A DNA stretch of 64,000 bases from Aliidongia dinghuensis (GTDB lineage Bacteria; Pseudomonadota; Alphaproteobacteria; ATCC43930; CGMCC-115725), in the NCBI RefSeq assembly GCF_014643535.1, contig NZ_BMJQ01000007.1, forward strand, positions 124,001 through 188,000, in the 5' to 3' direction. A program made the position numbers and the translations under genes. The notes below the pieces were generated by a model. That model was not told the DNA's origin and made no database searches. It saw only the letters and a list, made by a program, of their open reading frames with translations. Numbering within the stretch: the stretch's first letter is position 1; each line of letters begins with the position of its first letter. Of this stretch, positions 1 through 7,257 are shown piece after piece.

Positions 1-28
1 CCACGCCTGCCTTGTTACGTCCCCCGTC

Positions 29-2512
29 TTACGTCCCCCTCGGCTTCGCCCGCGCCGTCGGCAGTGCTTCGAGCGGGTTCTCCGGCCAGGGATGGCGCGG
101 GTAACGGCCACGGAGGTCGGCGCGCACCGCCTTGTAGGACCCGGCCCAGAAGCCGCCCAGGTCGCTCGTCACCTGGATCGGCCGGCGGGCTGGCGAGAGC
201 AGGTGCAGCTTCAGGCGCACCCGGCCTCCGGCGATCGTCGGTGTGTCGGCCAGGCCGAACATCTCCTGCAGCTTGACGGCGAGCACCGGCGTGTCGTCGG
301 CGCTGTAGTCGATGGCGATGCGCGAGCCCGACGGCACGGTGACATGGGTGGGCGCCAGGCGATCGAGCGCCTGCAGCTGGTTCCAGTCGAGCCGGTCGCG
401 CAGCAGCGCCAGCAGGTCGAGGCCAGCGAGGTCGCCGAGGCTGCGTTTGCCCTCGAGCGCCGGCGCCAGCCAGTCGTCGAGGCTCGCCAGAAGAGCCGCG
501 TCATCGAGCACCGGCCAGTCGCCGGCCTCGTCGAGCCGCGCGACGAACGCCACGCGCAGCCGGAAAGTCTCGGCCGCCTCGGTCCAGGGCAGGGTGGCGA
601 GCCCGACCTGGCGGATGCCGTCGAGGAGAGCCGCCGTAATCGCCTCCGGGGCCGGCTTGGCGAGCGGCGCGTCGCCCAGCACGAGCGCGCCCAGGCGTCG
701 GCGTCGGCGGGCCTGGACCGAGCGGGTTGCGGGCTCGAAGACGACCTCGTCGTCGGTGCGGATGCGGGCGCCGAGTGCCAGCTCCAATTCGGCCTGGGTC
801 AGGGGTGCTGCGAGCCAGATGCGGGCGTCCGGTGCCTGGCCGTCGAGATCGGCGACGGCGAGATAGTCGGCGGCGGCGAGCGGATCGGCCTCGGGCAGGA
901 AGGCACCCTGGCCGCCGGACAGGCGGAAGCGGCCGGCCTCCGGACGGCGCTTGGCGATCCGGTCGGGATAGGCCAAGGCCAGCACGGCGCCGGCGCCCGC
1001 CGGGTCGATCGCTCCCCAGGGCACGTCGAGCTGCCGGGCAAGGCGCCGGGCGATCTCGCGCGCCCGGCGCGCCGCATCATTACCCCCGGGCCGCGCGATC
1101 TGCTCCAGACGGGCTCGGAGGTCGGCGTCGCGTCCGGCGATGTCGCGCTCGTCCAAGGCCGCGGCGATGGCGGTGGCGAGCACGCCTATCCCCTCTTCCG
1201 CCGCGGCCAGTACCATATGGGCGAGGCGCGGCGTCAGGCCCAGTTCCGCCATGCGCCGGCCGTGGCCGGTGAGGCGCCCGGCCTCGTCGAGCGCGCCCAG
1301 GTCGGCGAGCAGCCGTCGCGCCGTCGCGAAGGCGGCCGGATTGGGCGGGTCGAGGAGCTTCAGGCTCGACTCGTCGGCCAGGCCCCATTCGGCGAGCTCG
1401 AGCGCCAGCGGTGCCAAGTCGGCGAGCGCGATTTCCGGTTCCGGCCGGGCGGGCAGTGCCCGATGCTGCGCCTCGGGCCAGAGGCGCCAGGCAATACCGG
1501 GCTCGGTCCGGCCGGCGCGGCCGGTGCGCTGGGTGGCGCCCGCCTGCGACACGCGGCTCGTCTCCAGTCGGACCATGCCGGTGCGCGGGTCGTAGCGCGA
1601 CTGGCGGGCCAAACCAGCGTCGATCACCTGACGCACGCCGTCGATGGTAAGGCTGGTCTCGGCGATCGAGGTCGAGAGCACGATCTTGCGCCGGCCGGGC
1701 GGGGCGGGGCTGAGCGCCCGGTCCTGCGCCGCCGGGTCGAGGTCGCCGTAGAGCGGCAGCACGTCCGTGCCGTCCGGCAGACGCCGGCCGTCGAGCAGCC
1801 GCTGGACCCGCCGGATCTCGCCGCCGCCGGGCAGGAACACGAGTAGGCCGCCCGGCTCATTCAGCGCCTGGGCGACCGCATCGGCGACCGCTTCGGCGAG
1901 GCGTCCGGACGCAGGCGCCGGCAGGTGCCGTATCTCGACCGGGAAGGCTCGGCCCTCGGAGGTAACGACAGGCGCCTCGCCCATGAGGGCCGCGACCGGC
2001 GCGGCGTCGAGCGTCGCCGACATGGCGACGAGCCGAAGATCGGGCCGGAGGCCGCCCTGCGCATCGAGGCAGAGCGCCAGGCCCAGGTCGGTCTCGAGCC
2101 GCCGCTCATGGAACTCGTCGAACAGCACGCAGCCGACGCCATCGAGGCCCGGGTCGTCCTGGATCATACGGGTGAAGACGCCGTCGGTGATGACCTCGAT
2201 CCGGGTGCGGCGCGTGACGCGGGTCTCGAGCCGCACGCGGTATCCCACCGTCTCGCCGACCGGTTCACCCAAAAGCTGGGCCATGCGACGGGCGGCAGCG
2301 CGCGCGGCGAGCCGGCGCGGCTCAAGCATCAGGATCTTGGCCGTGCCAAGCCAGGCCTCGCCCAGCAGCGCCAGCGGGACGCCGGTCGTCTTGCCGGCAC
2401 CGGGCGGCGCCTGCAGCACGGCGTTCGAGCCTTGGGCGAGGGCGGTGAGCAACTGAGGCAGCGCCGCGCGGATCGGCAGGTCGGGCGGCAATGCGGAAAG
2501 CGGGTCGGCCAT
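29..2512 (-). CDS. hrpB: ATP-dependent RNA helicase HrpB
   Basis: DExH-box helicase of the HrpB family, 827 residues, close to the usual length of about 820. Visible motifs are the Walker A in APPGAGKTTG (residues 35-44), the DEFHER box at 132-137, SATLD (motif III) and QRTGRAGR (motif VI), followed by the long HrpB-specific C-terminal half. The frame stays open 33 codons further upstream, but that stretch encodes part of a palindromic repeat, so the ATG giving MADPLSALPP is preferred. HrpB proteins are ATPases presumed to remodel RNA; a cellular role is not established in most bacteria. It is transcribed alone and towards the window edge. The family call is secure; the start is likely. Confidence 0.93.
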   Translation of the reverse strand: MADPLSALPPDLPIRAALPQLLTALAQGSNAVLQAPPGAGKTTGVPLALLGEAWLGTAKILMLEPRRLAARAAARRMAQLLGEPVGETVGYRVRLETRVTRRTRIEVITDGVFTRMIQDDPGLDGVGCVLFDEFHERRLETDLGLALCLDAQGGLRPDLRLVAMSATLDAAPVAALMGEAPVVTSEGRAFPVEIRHLPAPASGRLAEAVADAVAQALNEPGGLLVFLPGGGEIRRVQRLLDGRRLPDGTDVLPLYGDLDPAAQDRALSPAPPGRRKIVLSTSIAETSLTIDGVRQVIDAGLARQSRYDPRTGMVRLETSRVSQAGATQRTGRAGRTEPGIAWRLWPEAQHRALPARPEPEIALADLAPLALELAEWGLADESSLKLLDPPNPAAFATARRLLADLGALDEAGRLTGHGRRMAELGLTPRLAHMVLAAAEEGIGVLATAIAAALDERDIAGRDADLRARLEQIARPGGNDAARRAREIARRLARQLDVPWGAIDPAGAGAVLALAYPDRIAKRRPEAGRFRLSGGQGAFLPEADPLAAADYLAVADLDGQAPDARIWLAAPLTQAELELALGARIRTDDEVVFEPATRSVQARRRRRLGALVLGDAPLAKPAPEAITAALLDGIRQVGLATLPWTEAAETFRLRVAFVARLDEAGDWPVLDDAALLASLDDWLAPALEGKRSLGDLAGLDLLALLRDRLDWNQLQALDRLAPTHVTVPSGSRIAIDYSADDTPVLAVKLQEMFGLADTPTIAGGRVRLKLHLLSPARRPIQVTSDLGGFWAGSYKAVRADLRGRYPRHPWPENPLEALPTARAKPRGT

Positions 2513-2569
2513 GGCCCGAGCGTCATCGGCGGAATGGGCTGCGGGGTCAAGGGGGCTCAAATAATCTCC

Positions 2570-2674
2570 CGTCGTCCCCGCGCAGGCGGGGATCCAGGGC
2601 AACAGGCACAATGAAGCGCAGAGCGAAGAAATCCTTGCGGCAACCCTGGATTCCCGCCTGCGCGGGAATGACGG
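2570..2674. repeat. Paired palindromic repeat element, copy A
   Basis: Two inverted arms flank about 44 bp. The left arm (2570-2600) begins CCGTCGTCCCCGC and runs through GCGGGGATCCAGGG. The right arm (about 2644-2674) is nearly its reverse complement, from CCCTGGATTCCCGC to GCGGGAATGACGG. Each arm is itself a hairpin (CCCCGC/GCGGGG and TTCCCGC/GCGGGAA). A second element with the same design lies at about 53060-53156. This looks like a dispersed repetitive extragenic palindrome pair. It overlaps the 5' side of hrpB and follows the flhB stop codon. Confidence 0.85.
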
Positions 2675-2695
2675 TTTGAAGGCAAAACGTGCCCC

Positions 2696-3769
2696 CTACG
2701 ATGCCCGCTTGAAGCGCTTCAACTTCATGACGTAGCCGATGATTTCGGCGACCGCCTTGTAATGCTCGGGCGGGATCTCCTCGTCGATCTCGACCGTGGC
2801 GTAAAGCGCGCGCGCGACCGGCGGGTTCTCGATGATCGGCACGTCGTGCTCGGTCGCGATCTCGCGGATCTTGCGGGCGAGGAAATCGACGCCTTTTGCC
2901 ACGACCTTGGGTGCCCCGGCCGTGCCCATCTCGTACTGCAGGGCGACCGAATAATGGGTCGGGTTGGTGATGACCACCGACGCCTTCGGCACCGCCGCCA
3001 TCATGCGCTTGCGCGCGCGGCTCATGCGGATCTGGCGCATGCGGCCCTTGATGTGCGGGTCGCCTTCGGCGTTCTTATGCTCGTCCTTGACTTCCTGCTT
3101 GGTCATCTTCAGTTGCTGCAAGGTCGACCACTTCTGGTAGAAATAGTCGAACAGCGCGATCGCGGCGATGGCCAGCAGCACGCCGATCATCAGGTGCAGC
3201 AGGAGGTGCATCAGCTCCTGCGTCATCGCGATCGGCTCCATGCCGGTCAGCGTCTCGATCTTGGCGAGCTCAGGCGAGACATAGGTGAAGGCGACCGTGC
3301 CGACGATCGCGGCCTTGATCAGGCCCTTGCCGAACTCGACCAGCTGACGCATCGAGAAGATCTTGCCCAAACCGTTGAACGGATTGAGGAAGTTCAGGTT
3401 GAAGTCGAACTTGTCCGTGGCCCAGATGAAGCCGGTCTGGGCGATGCTTGCGACGACGGCCGCCGTGATCATGAGCAGGAACGGCGGGAGGAGCGCCCAG
3501 GCGAGCGCCGCCGCGATCTCGCTCAACAGCGTCTCGAAGCTCGGCTCGACGTCGACGGTGATCCGCTCCGGCTGCTCGATGAAGCGGCGCATCAGCATCA
3601 GCACCGGGCGCATGGTCATGGGCAGGATCGAATAGCAGGTGACGGTCGAGGCCAGTAGGATGACGAGCATCGTCGCATCCTTGGACATGGCGACCTGGCC
3701 GCGGCCGCGGGCTTGGCTCACCCGTTTGCCGGTTGGGTCTTCTGTCCTCGAATCCTGGTCTTCGGCCAT
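2696..3769 (-). CDS. flhB: Flagellar type III export apparatus protein FlhB
   Basis: Inner-membrane component of the flagellar export gate that switches substrate specificity from rod/hook to filament proteins. It has 357 residues, the normal family length. The N-terminus (MAEDQDSRTEDPTGKR) matches the FlhB signature, four hydrophobic segments follow, and the cytoplasmic domain carries the autocleavage motif NPTH in VVITNPTHYS. All hallmarks for function are present. It is the first of the flagellar genes in the window and reads away from them on the minus strand. Its 5' side faces a 363-bp spacer shared with the divergent FlaG-like gene. Confidence 0.97.
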   Translation of the reverse strand: MAEDQDSRTEDPTGKRVSQARGRGQVAMSKDATMLVILLASTVTCYSILPMTMRPVLMLMRRFIEQPERITVDVEPSFETLLSEIAAALAWALLPPFLLMITAAVVASIAQTGFIWATDKFDFNLNFLNPFNGLGKIFSMRQLVEFGKGLIKAAIVGTVAFTYVSPELAKIETLTGMEPIAMTQELMHLLLHLMIGVLLAIAAIALFDYFYQKWSTLQQLKMTKQEVKDEHKNAEGDPHIKGRMRQIRMSRARKRMMAAVPKASVVITNPTHYSVALQYEMGTAGAPKVVAKGVDFLARKIREIATEHDVPIIENPPVARALYATVEIDEEIPPEHYKAVAEIIGYVMKLKRFKRAS

Positions 3770-4132
3770 TGCGTCTCCGATCCGGGTGCGGCAAGGCGCA
3801 GCCGGCGCGTCCTGGTCGGTACTATCTCCCTGGCGTGGTTAATAAAGTCGTAAACGCAGGACTGCGCAACCCGAGACCCGATTGATCGAAGCGTCTTTTT
3901 ACGCGAGCTGTTAACGATTTTTCCTTCGCGCGGGGCATGAAGTTGGGCAGCACAATTCGGAATCGGGCGGCAGTTCTTTATGGGGGCGACCGAATAAAAT
4001 CTGTGCCGTTACTGAGTAGATGTGGTCGCGCGACTCCGGAACGATAAAACTCGCCCAGTTAACCAATTGTCTCCACTTGACAGGGTCGGATTCGCCTGTA
4101 TCATGGCCGGACCCCTGAGGAGTGTTTGCAAA
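3770..4132. other. Spacer between divergent flhB and FlaG-like gene
   Basis: This 363-bp gene-free stretch is visibly richer in A+T than its surroundings, as expected for a divergent control region. It contains one clear sigma-70-like promoter for the plus-strand gene (annotated separately). A weak sigma-54-like GG-N10-GC arrangement reads towards flhB around 3869-3886, but it matches the consensus only at GG and TTGC. No further gene was found. Confidence 0.6.
4077..4104 (+). promoter_or_regulatory. Sigma-70-like promoter of the FlaG-like gene
   Basis: A perfect -35 hexamer TTGACA (4077-4082) is separated by 16 bp from TATCAT (4099-4104). Transcription would start near 4111, giving a leader of about 20 nt. 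A GAGGAG ribosome-binding site at 4117-4122 precedes the ATG at 4133. A housekeeping-type promoter is notable because class II/III flagellar genes of this lineage commonly use sigma-54. Confidence 0.65.
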
Positions 4133-4477
4133 ATGTCAAGCATTTCCGTCCAGCCAGCCTCGGGGCCGCCCGTCGTCTCGCCAGTAAAATCCGGCAACGG
4201 CACGACGGAACCGGTCACGACGCGCGAGACGGCTAAAAGCCAGTCGACGACGCAAGCCAGCGCGTCCGTCCTGTACCCGAGTCCGACCGAATCGATCGAT
4301 CCGGCAACCAGTCAGGTCGTCATCGAATATCGCAACAGCACGAACGGCGAGGAGGAATATCAGATCCCCTCGAAGTCGCAGCTGCGACTCTATCAGGCGA
4401 GCCAGTCCCGGGCGCACGCGTCCGGGGAGCCGCAGACCGGCCTCGTGCCGGCGAAAGCGACCAACGCGGTCGCCTGA
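4133..4477 (+). CDS. FlaG-like flagellar small protein
   Basis: Small protein of 114 residues. Residues 1-60 are low-complexity and rich in Ser, Thr and Pro. Residues 61-88 hold the only recognisable block, with QVVIEYRNS, then NGEEEYQIPS and LRLYQ. This resembles the C-terminal signature of FlaG proteins (a hydrophobic strand, a turn with Asp/Thr-Gly, 'IRQIPs' and a short helix). FlaG proteins influence filament length or formation. The start is chosen because GAGGAG lies 10 bp upstream and a promoter sits just before it. Its place between flhB and the formyltransferase/flaF supports a flagellar role. The FlaG assignment is a pattern match by eye and remains tentative. Confidence 0.6.
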   Translation: MSSISVQPASGPPVVSPVKSGNGTTEPVTTRETAKSQSTTQASASVLYPSPTESIDPATSQVVIEYRNSTNGEEEYQIPSKSQLRLYQASQSRAHASGEPQTGLVPAKATNAVA

Positions 4478-4581
4478 GACGATCGATCCGGCCGTTCGTC
4501 TCGACCGCGATTCGCGTGGCGCCGCGGGCTGCCCTTCATTTCGCAGATCGGCCTTCGATCTCCGCGCCGGCCTCACGTCAG

Positions 4582-4632
4582 ACGCATCGCCCGACTCGCA
4601 TCGCCCGCTCACAACGCCCGACTCACAACGAC
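4582..4632. repeat. Short imperfect tandem repeats
   Basis: Three to four degenerate 14-15-bp units occur in a row: CGCATCGCCCGACT, CGCATCGCCCGCTCA, CAACGCCCGACTCA and a partial CAACGACGG. They lie in the 257-bp spacer between the FlaG-like gene and the formyltransferase gene. No promoter or terminator function is evident. Confidence 0.5.
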
Positions 4633-4734
4633 GGCAGCACGCTCGGGGCTTCCCGGCGCCCCCGGCCTTTTGCTCTAATGGCTTGATCCCGGCAGGGTCC
4701 GCGTCAGAGCGCCTGCCTCGTTCCAAGGTGCTGC

Positions 4735-5457
4735 ATGCCCCGGCGTCTCCTGCTGCTGACCGGTGAATTCGAGGCCGGTGTCCTTGTTCCCTTCCTCACG
4801 CGCCATGGGCCGGACGTGCAGGTCCAGGCCATCCATTTCGGCGGCGAACTCGAGGCTGCAGTGCTCGCCGGCATTGAGGGCACGCGCCTCGTCGCCTTCT
4901 GCACGAGCGTCATCGTGCCGGCGCCGCTTCTGGCACTCCTGCCCGGCCCGTCCTACAACGTCCATCCCGGCCCGCCGAGCTTCCCCGGCCGGCATCCGGA
5001 ATGCTGGGGCTCCTATCGGGGGGCGCGGCGCTTCGGCGCGACGCTGCATGAGATGGTGTCGCGGGTCGACGAAGGGCCGATCGTCGACGTGCAATGGTTC
5101 GACATGCCTGAGGGCGGCAGCCAGATGGACTATGGCATGCGCGCCTATCAGGCAGCGATCCAGCTCTTGATCCGCTGGGCGCCGTGGCTCGCCAGTAACG
5201 AGCGGCCGCTGCCGCGGTCGACGGACCATTGGAGCGGGACCAAGACACGGCGCGCCGATATCGACGCCATGTGCCGGGTGACGCCGGATATCGACCGTGA
5301 GGAGTTCGAGCGTCGGCGCCGGGCGTTCGCCGAACAACCGGGCAGCCGCATGAGCGTCGTGCTGCACGGCCGGGAATTCCTCTATGAGGTGCCGCCCGAA
5401 GTGCCGAAGCCGGCTGGGGCGGACGCAACCGAAACAGGCCCGACCGCGATGGCGTGA
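4735..5457 (+). CDS. Folate-dependent formyltransferase domain protein
   Basis: A 240-residue protein of the formyltransferase fold shared by GART, methionyl-tRNA formyltransferase and sugar N-formyltransferases. The catalytic triad is intact: Asn75 and His77 in SYNVHPGPP, and Asp112 in SRVDEGPI. The context FPGRHPECWG and FGATLHEM also follows the family. The C-terminal tRNA-binding domain of Fmt is absent, so it is not the housekeeping Met-tRNA enzyme. It lies in the flagellar island, convergent with flaF and 1.5 kb from pseC/pseB, which suggests N-formylation of an amino-sugar nucleotide for flagellin glycosylation. Substrate is inferred; the fold and active site are visible in the sequence. 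Confidence 0.8.
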   Translation: MPRRLLLLTGEFEAGVLVPFLTRHGPDVQVQAIHFGGELEAAVLAGIEGTRLVAFCTSVIVPAPLLALLPGPSYNVHPGPPSFPGRHPECWGSYRGARRFGATLHEMVSRVDEGPIVDVQWFDMPEGGSQMDYGMRAYQAAIQLLIRWAPWLASNERPLPRSTDHWSGTKTRRADIDAMCRVTPDIDREEFERRRRAFAEQPGSRMSVVLHGREFLYEVPPEVPKPAGADATETGPTAMA

Positions 5458-5459
5458 CG

Positions 5460-5502
5460 CTCAGGCCCCCGGTACTCAGGCTCCGGTACTCAAGCTCCGG
5501 CG
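5460..5502. repeat. Triplicated 14-15-bp tandem repeat
   Basis: Three direct units, CTCAGGCCCCCGGTA, CTCAGGCTCCGGTA and CTCAAGCTCCGGCG, fill the 32-bp gap between the convergent formyltransferase and flaF genes. The third unit contains the flaF stop codon, so copy-number change here would move or alter the FlaF C-terminus. Confidence 0.7.
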
Positions 5503-5912
5503 CTGGCCGCTGCCGCCTGCCGATCGCGCTCGGCGCGCTGTTCGGGAGTGAGGTCGGTGCCGAGCAGCCCGGCCGCGATATTGCGGTTGATGTTGATCAG
5601 GACCTCGATCTTCTCGGCCGTCGGCGACGCCAGCAGGTCGACCGATCGCTTGTCGACGAAGTTCGACAGGTTGAGCAGGCCCTCGCGGATGCCGCGCGGC
5701 GTCTGGCAGTCCGGGTCGGCCTGTTCGGCCTGAATGATCGTCCACAGGCGCCAATTGATGCGAACCGCGTCCAGCATGGTTTCGCGTGGCGTGCCGGGCG
5801 CCATGACGTCGGCCAGCTTGCGTGCGGCCGTGGTCAGGCCCCAGGCCAGCGTCTGCTCCGGGCTGGCATGTTCCAACGCCATCGTCTGCTGCTTCGCGTA
5901 TCCGGTCTTCAT
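5490..5912 (-). CDS. flaF: Flagellar biosynthesis regulator FlaF
   Basis: FlaF family, 140 residues. Alphaproteobacterial FlaF works with FlbT to couple flagellin synthesis to hook completion; FlaF promotes flagellin translation or secretion while FlbT restrains it. Diagnostic segments are INWRLWTIIQAEQ (central helix), LLNLSNFVDKR and the strongly conserved LININRNIAAGL near residues 105-117. It is the most promoter-distal gene on the minus strand of the flgE-flgK-flgL-pseB-pseC group, 94 bp after pseC, with a hairpin in the gap. flbT is at the other end of the island. Confidence 0.93.
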   Translation of the reverse strand: MKTGYAKQQTMALEHASPEQTLAWGLTTAARKLADVMAPGTPRETMLDAVRINWRLWTIIQAEQADPDCQTPRGIREGLLNLSNFVDKRSVDLLASPTAEKIEVLININRNIAAGLLGTDLTPEQRAERDRQAAAASAGA

Positions 5913-5949
5913 CGCCGTTCCTCTACCAAGTCCTCGTCACGCGATAAGT

Positions 5950-5968
5950 CAGGCGGCGAAGCCGCCTG
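5950..5968 (-). terminator. Hairpin between pseC and flaF
   Basis: Perfect 8-bp stem CAGGCGGC / GCCGCCTG with a 3-nt loop, 38 bp after the pseC stop and about 40 bp before the flaF start on the minus strand. There is no U-tract, so it is more likely an mRNA 3' end stabiliser or attenuator than a strong terminator. Confidence 0.5.
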
Positions 5969-6006
5969 GATTGGGGCATCAAAACCATCGGCGTCCAAGG
6001 GATGGA

Positions 6007-7257
6007 TCATGAGGCCTCCCGGACCGCGGAGACGCCGACGGCATCGTTGAGACGCGCGACAATGCGCTTGACGTCCGCGGGCGTCATGCCGACGAACAGG
6101 GGCAACGACAAGGTGCGGGCATAATATCGCTCGGCACCCGGCAGCACGAGCCCGGGATTGAGCTTGCGGTAGTAGGGTTGCCGGTGCACCGGTATGTAGT
6201 GCACCTGGGTCCCGATGCCCTGGGCGCGCAGCCGGTTCATCACCTGCGCGCGTTCGGTCCCGGCACCGGTGAAATCGATCAGCACCGAATAGAGATGCCA
6301 GGCCGGCATGGAAAAGCGGCTGCGCCGGATCGGCTCGATGCGCGGGGCGAGCGGCGCCAGGAGATCGTCGTACCGCCGGGCGAGCGCACGCCGCGTCTCG
6401 ACGAATCCGTCGAGCCGCTCGAGCTGGCTGAGCGCGAGCGCCGCGTGGATGTCCGACAGCCGGTAGTTCCAGCCGATCTCGGGCATTTCGTAGTACCAGG
6501 GGTTGGCCCGGCCGGTCTCGTCGAACGCCATGTCGGCGTTCTCGAATTCGGCGCCGTCACGCACCATGCCGTGCGCGCGCAAGCGCTCGAGCCGCCGGGC
6601 CAGCGCCGGATCGTTGGTGGTGACGGCACCGCCCTCGCCGGCGGCCACGGTCTTGACCGGGTGAAACGACAGGATCGCCATGTCCGACAACCGGCAGCTG
6701 CCGACCGCCGCCGCGGCGCCGTCGCCGCAGGCGTGATAGGCGCCGATGGCGTGGCACGCGTCCTCGACGACGGCGGCGCCGCGCCGGCGGGCGAGGGCCG
6801 AAAGGCTGGTCATATCCGCGCATTGGCCGGCCAGGTGAACCGGGAAGACGGCGCGGACCTTGAGCCCGGCCGCGTCGGCGCGCGCGAAGGCGGCCTCCAG
6901 GTCTTCCGGCCGCATCAGGCCGTTGTCGGGGTCGACGTCGGCGAAGACGACGTCAGCGCCCACCATGCGCACTGCGTTGGCGGTGGCAAGAAACGTTACC
7001 GACGGCACGATGGCGGCATCGCCCGGGCCCAGGCCCAGCGCCAGGCAGGCGAGGTGCAGCGCCGCGGTGCCGCTCGAGTTGCTGACGGCGAAGCGCGCGC
7101 CGAGCTTCGCCGCGAGGGCGGCTTCGAACGCCGCGACCTTGGGGCCGGTCGTCAGGTAATCGCCTTTCAGAACCTCGACGACCGCGGCGATGTCGGTGTC
7201 GTCGATCGCCTGCCGGCCATAGGGCAGGAACCGTTCCGCGGAATCGGCAACGCTCAT
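6007..7257 (-). CDS. pseC: UDP-4-amino-4,6-dideoxy-N-acetyl-L-altrosamine transaminase PseC
   Basis: PLP-dependent aminotransferase of the DegT/DnrJ/EryC1 family, 416 residues. The PLP lysine is Lys202 in SFHPVKTVAAGEGGA, and EDACHAIGA (165-173) carries the conserved acidic and histidine residues. PseC acts second in CMP-pseudaminic acid synthesis, adding an amino group to the product of PseB. The assignment rests on fold plus the adjacent pseB, whose stop codon overlaps this start codon as ATGA (7254-7257). The ATG is therefore preferred over a much longer upstream reading frame that runs antiframe through pseB. Downstream Pse enzymes (PseG, PseH, PseI, PseF) are not in the window. Confidence 0.88.
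   Translation of the reverse strand: MSVADSAERFLPYGRQAIDDTDIAAVVEVLKGDYLTTGPKVAAFEAALAAKLGARFAVSNSSGTAALHLACLALGLGPGDAAIVPSVTFLATANAVRMVGADVVFADVDPDNGLMRPEDLEAAFARADAAGLKVRAVFPVHLAGQCADMTSLSALARRRGAAVVEDACHAIGAYHACGDGAAAAVGSCRLSDMAILSFHPVKTVAAGEGGAVTTNDPALARRLERLRAHGMVRDGAEFENADMAFDETGRANPWYYEMPEIGWNYRLSDIHAALALSQLERLDGFVETRRALARRYDDLLAPLAPRIEPIRRSRFSMPAWHLYSVLIDFTGAGTERAQVMNRLRAQGIGTQVHYIPVHRQPYYRKLNPGLVLPGAERYYARTLSLPLFVGMTPADVKRIVARLNDAVGVSAVREAS

Noticed and set aside
92..1846. Long plus-strand open frame opposite hrpB
   Set aside because: GC-rich codon bias on the minus strand keeps this frame open; its translation is Arg/Gly/Glu-rich with no domain, while hrpB on the other strand has all helicase motifs.
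3869..3886. Possible sigma-54 promoter for flhB on the minus strand
   Set aside because: Spacing is right, but outside GG and TTGC the match to TGGCACG is poor; too weak to list as a feature.
4735..5457. Housekeeping methionyl-tRNA formyltransferase (fmt)
   Set aside because: Only 240 residues with no C-terminal tRNA-binding domain, and no def (peptide deformylase) neighbour.
4582..5502. Tandem repeats in the flagellar island as a CRISPR remnant
   Set aside because: Units are 14-15 bp and adjacent without spacers, and no cas gene is present.
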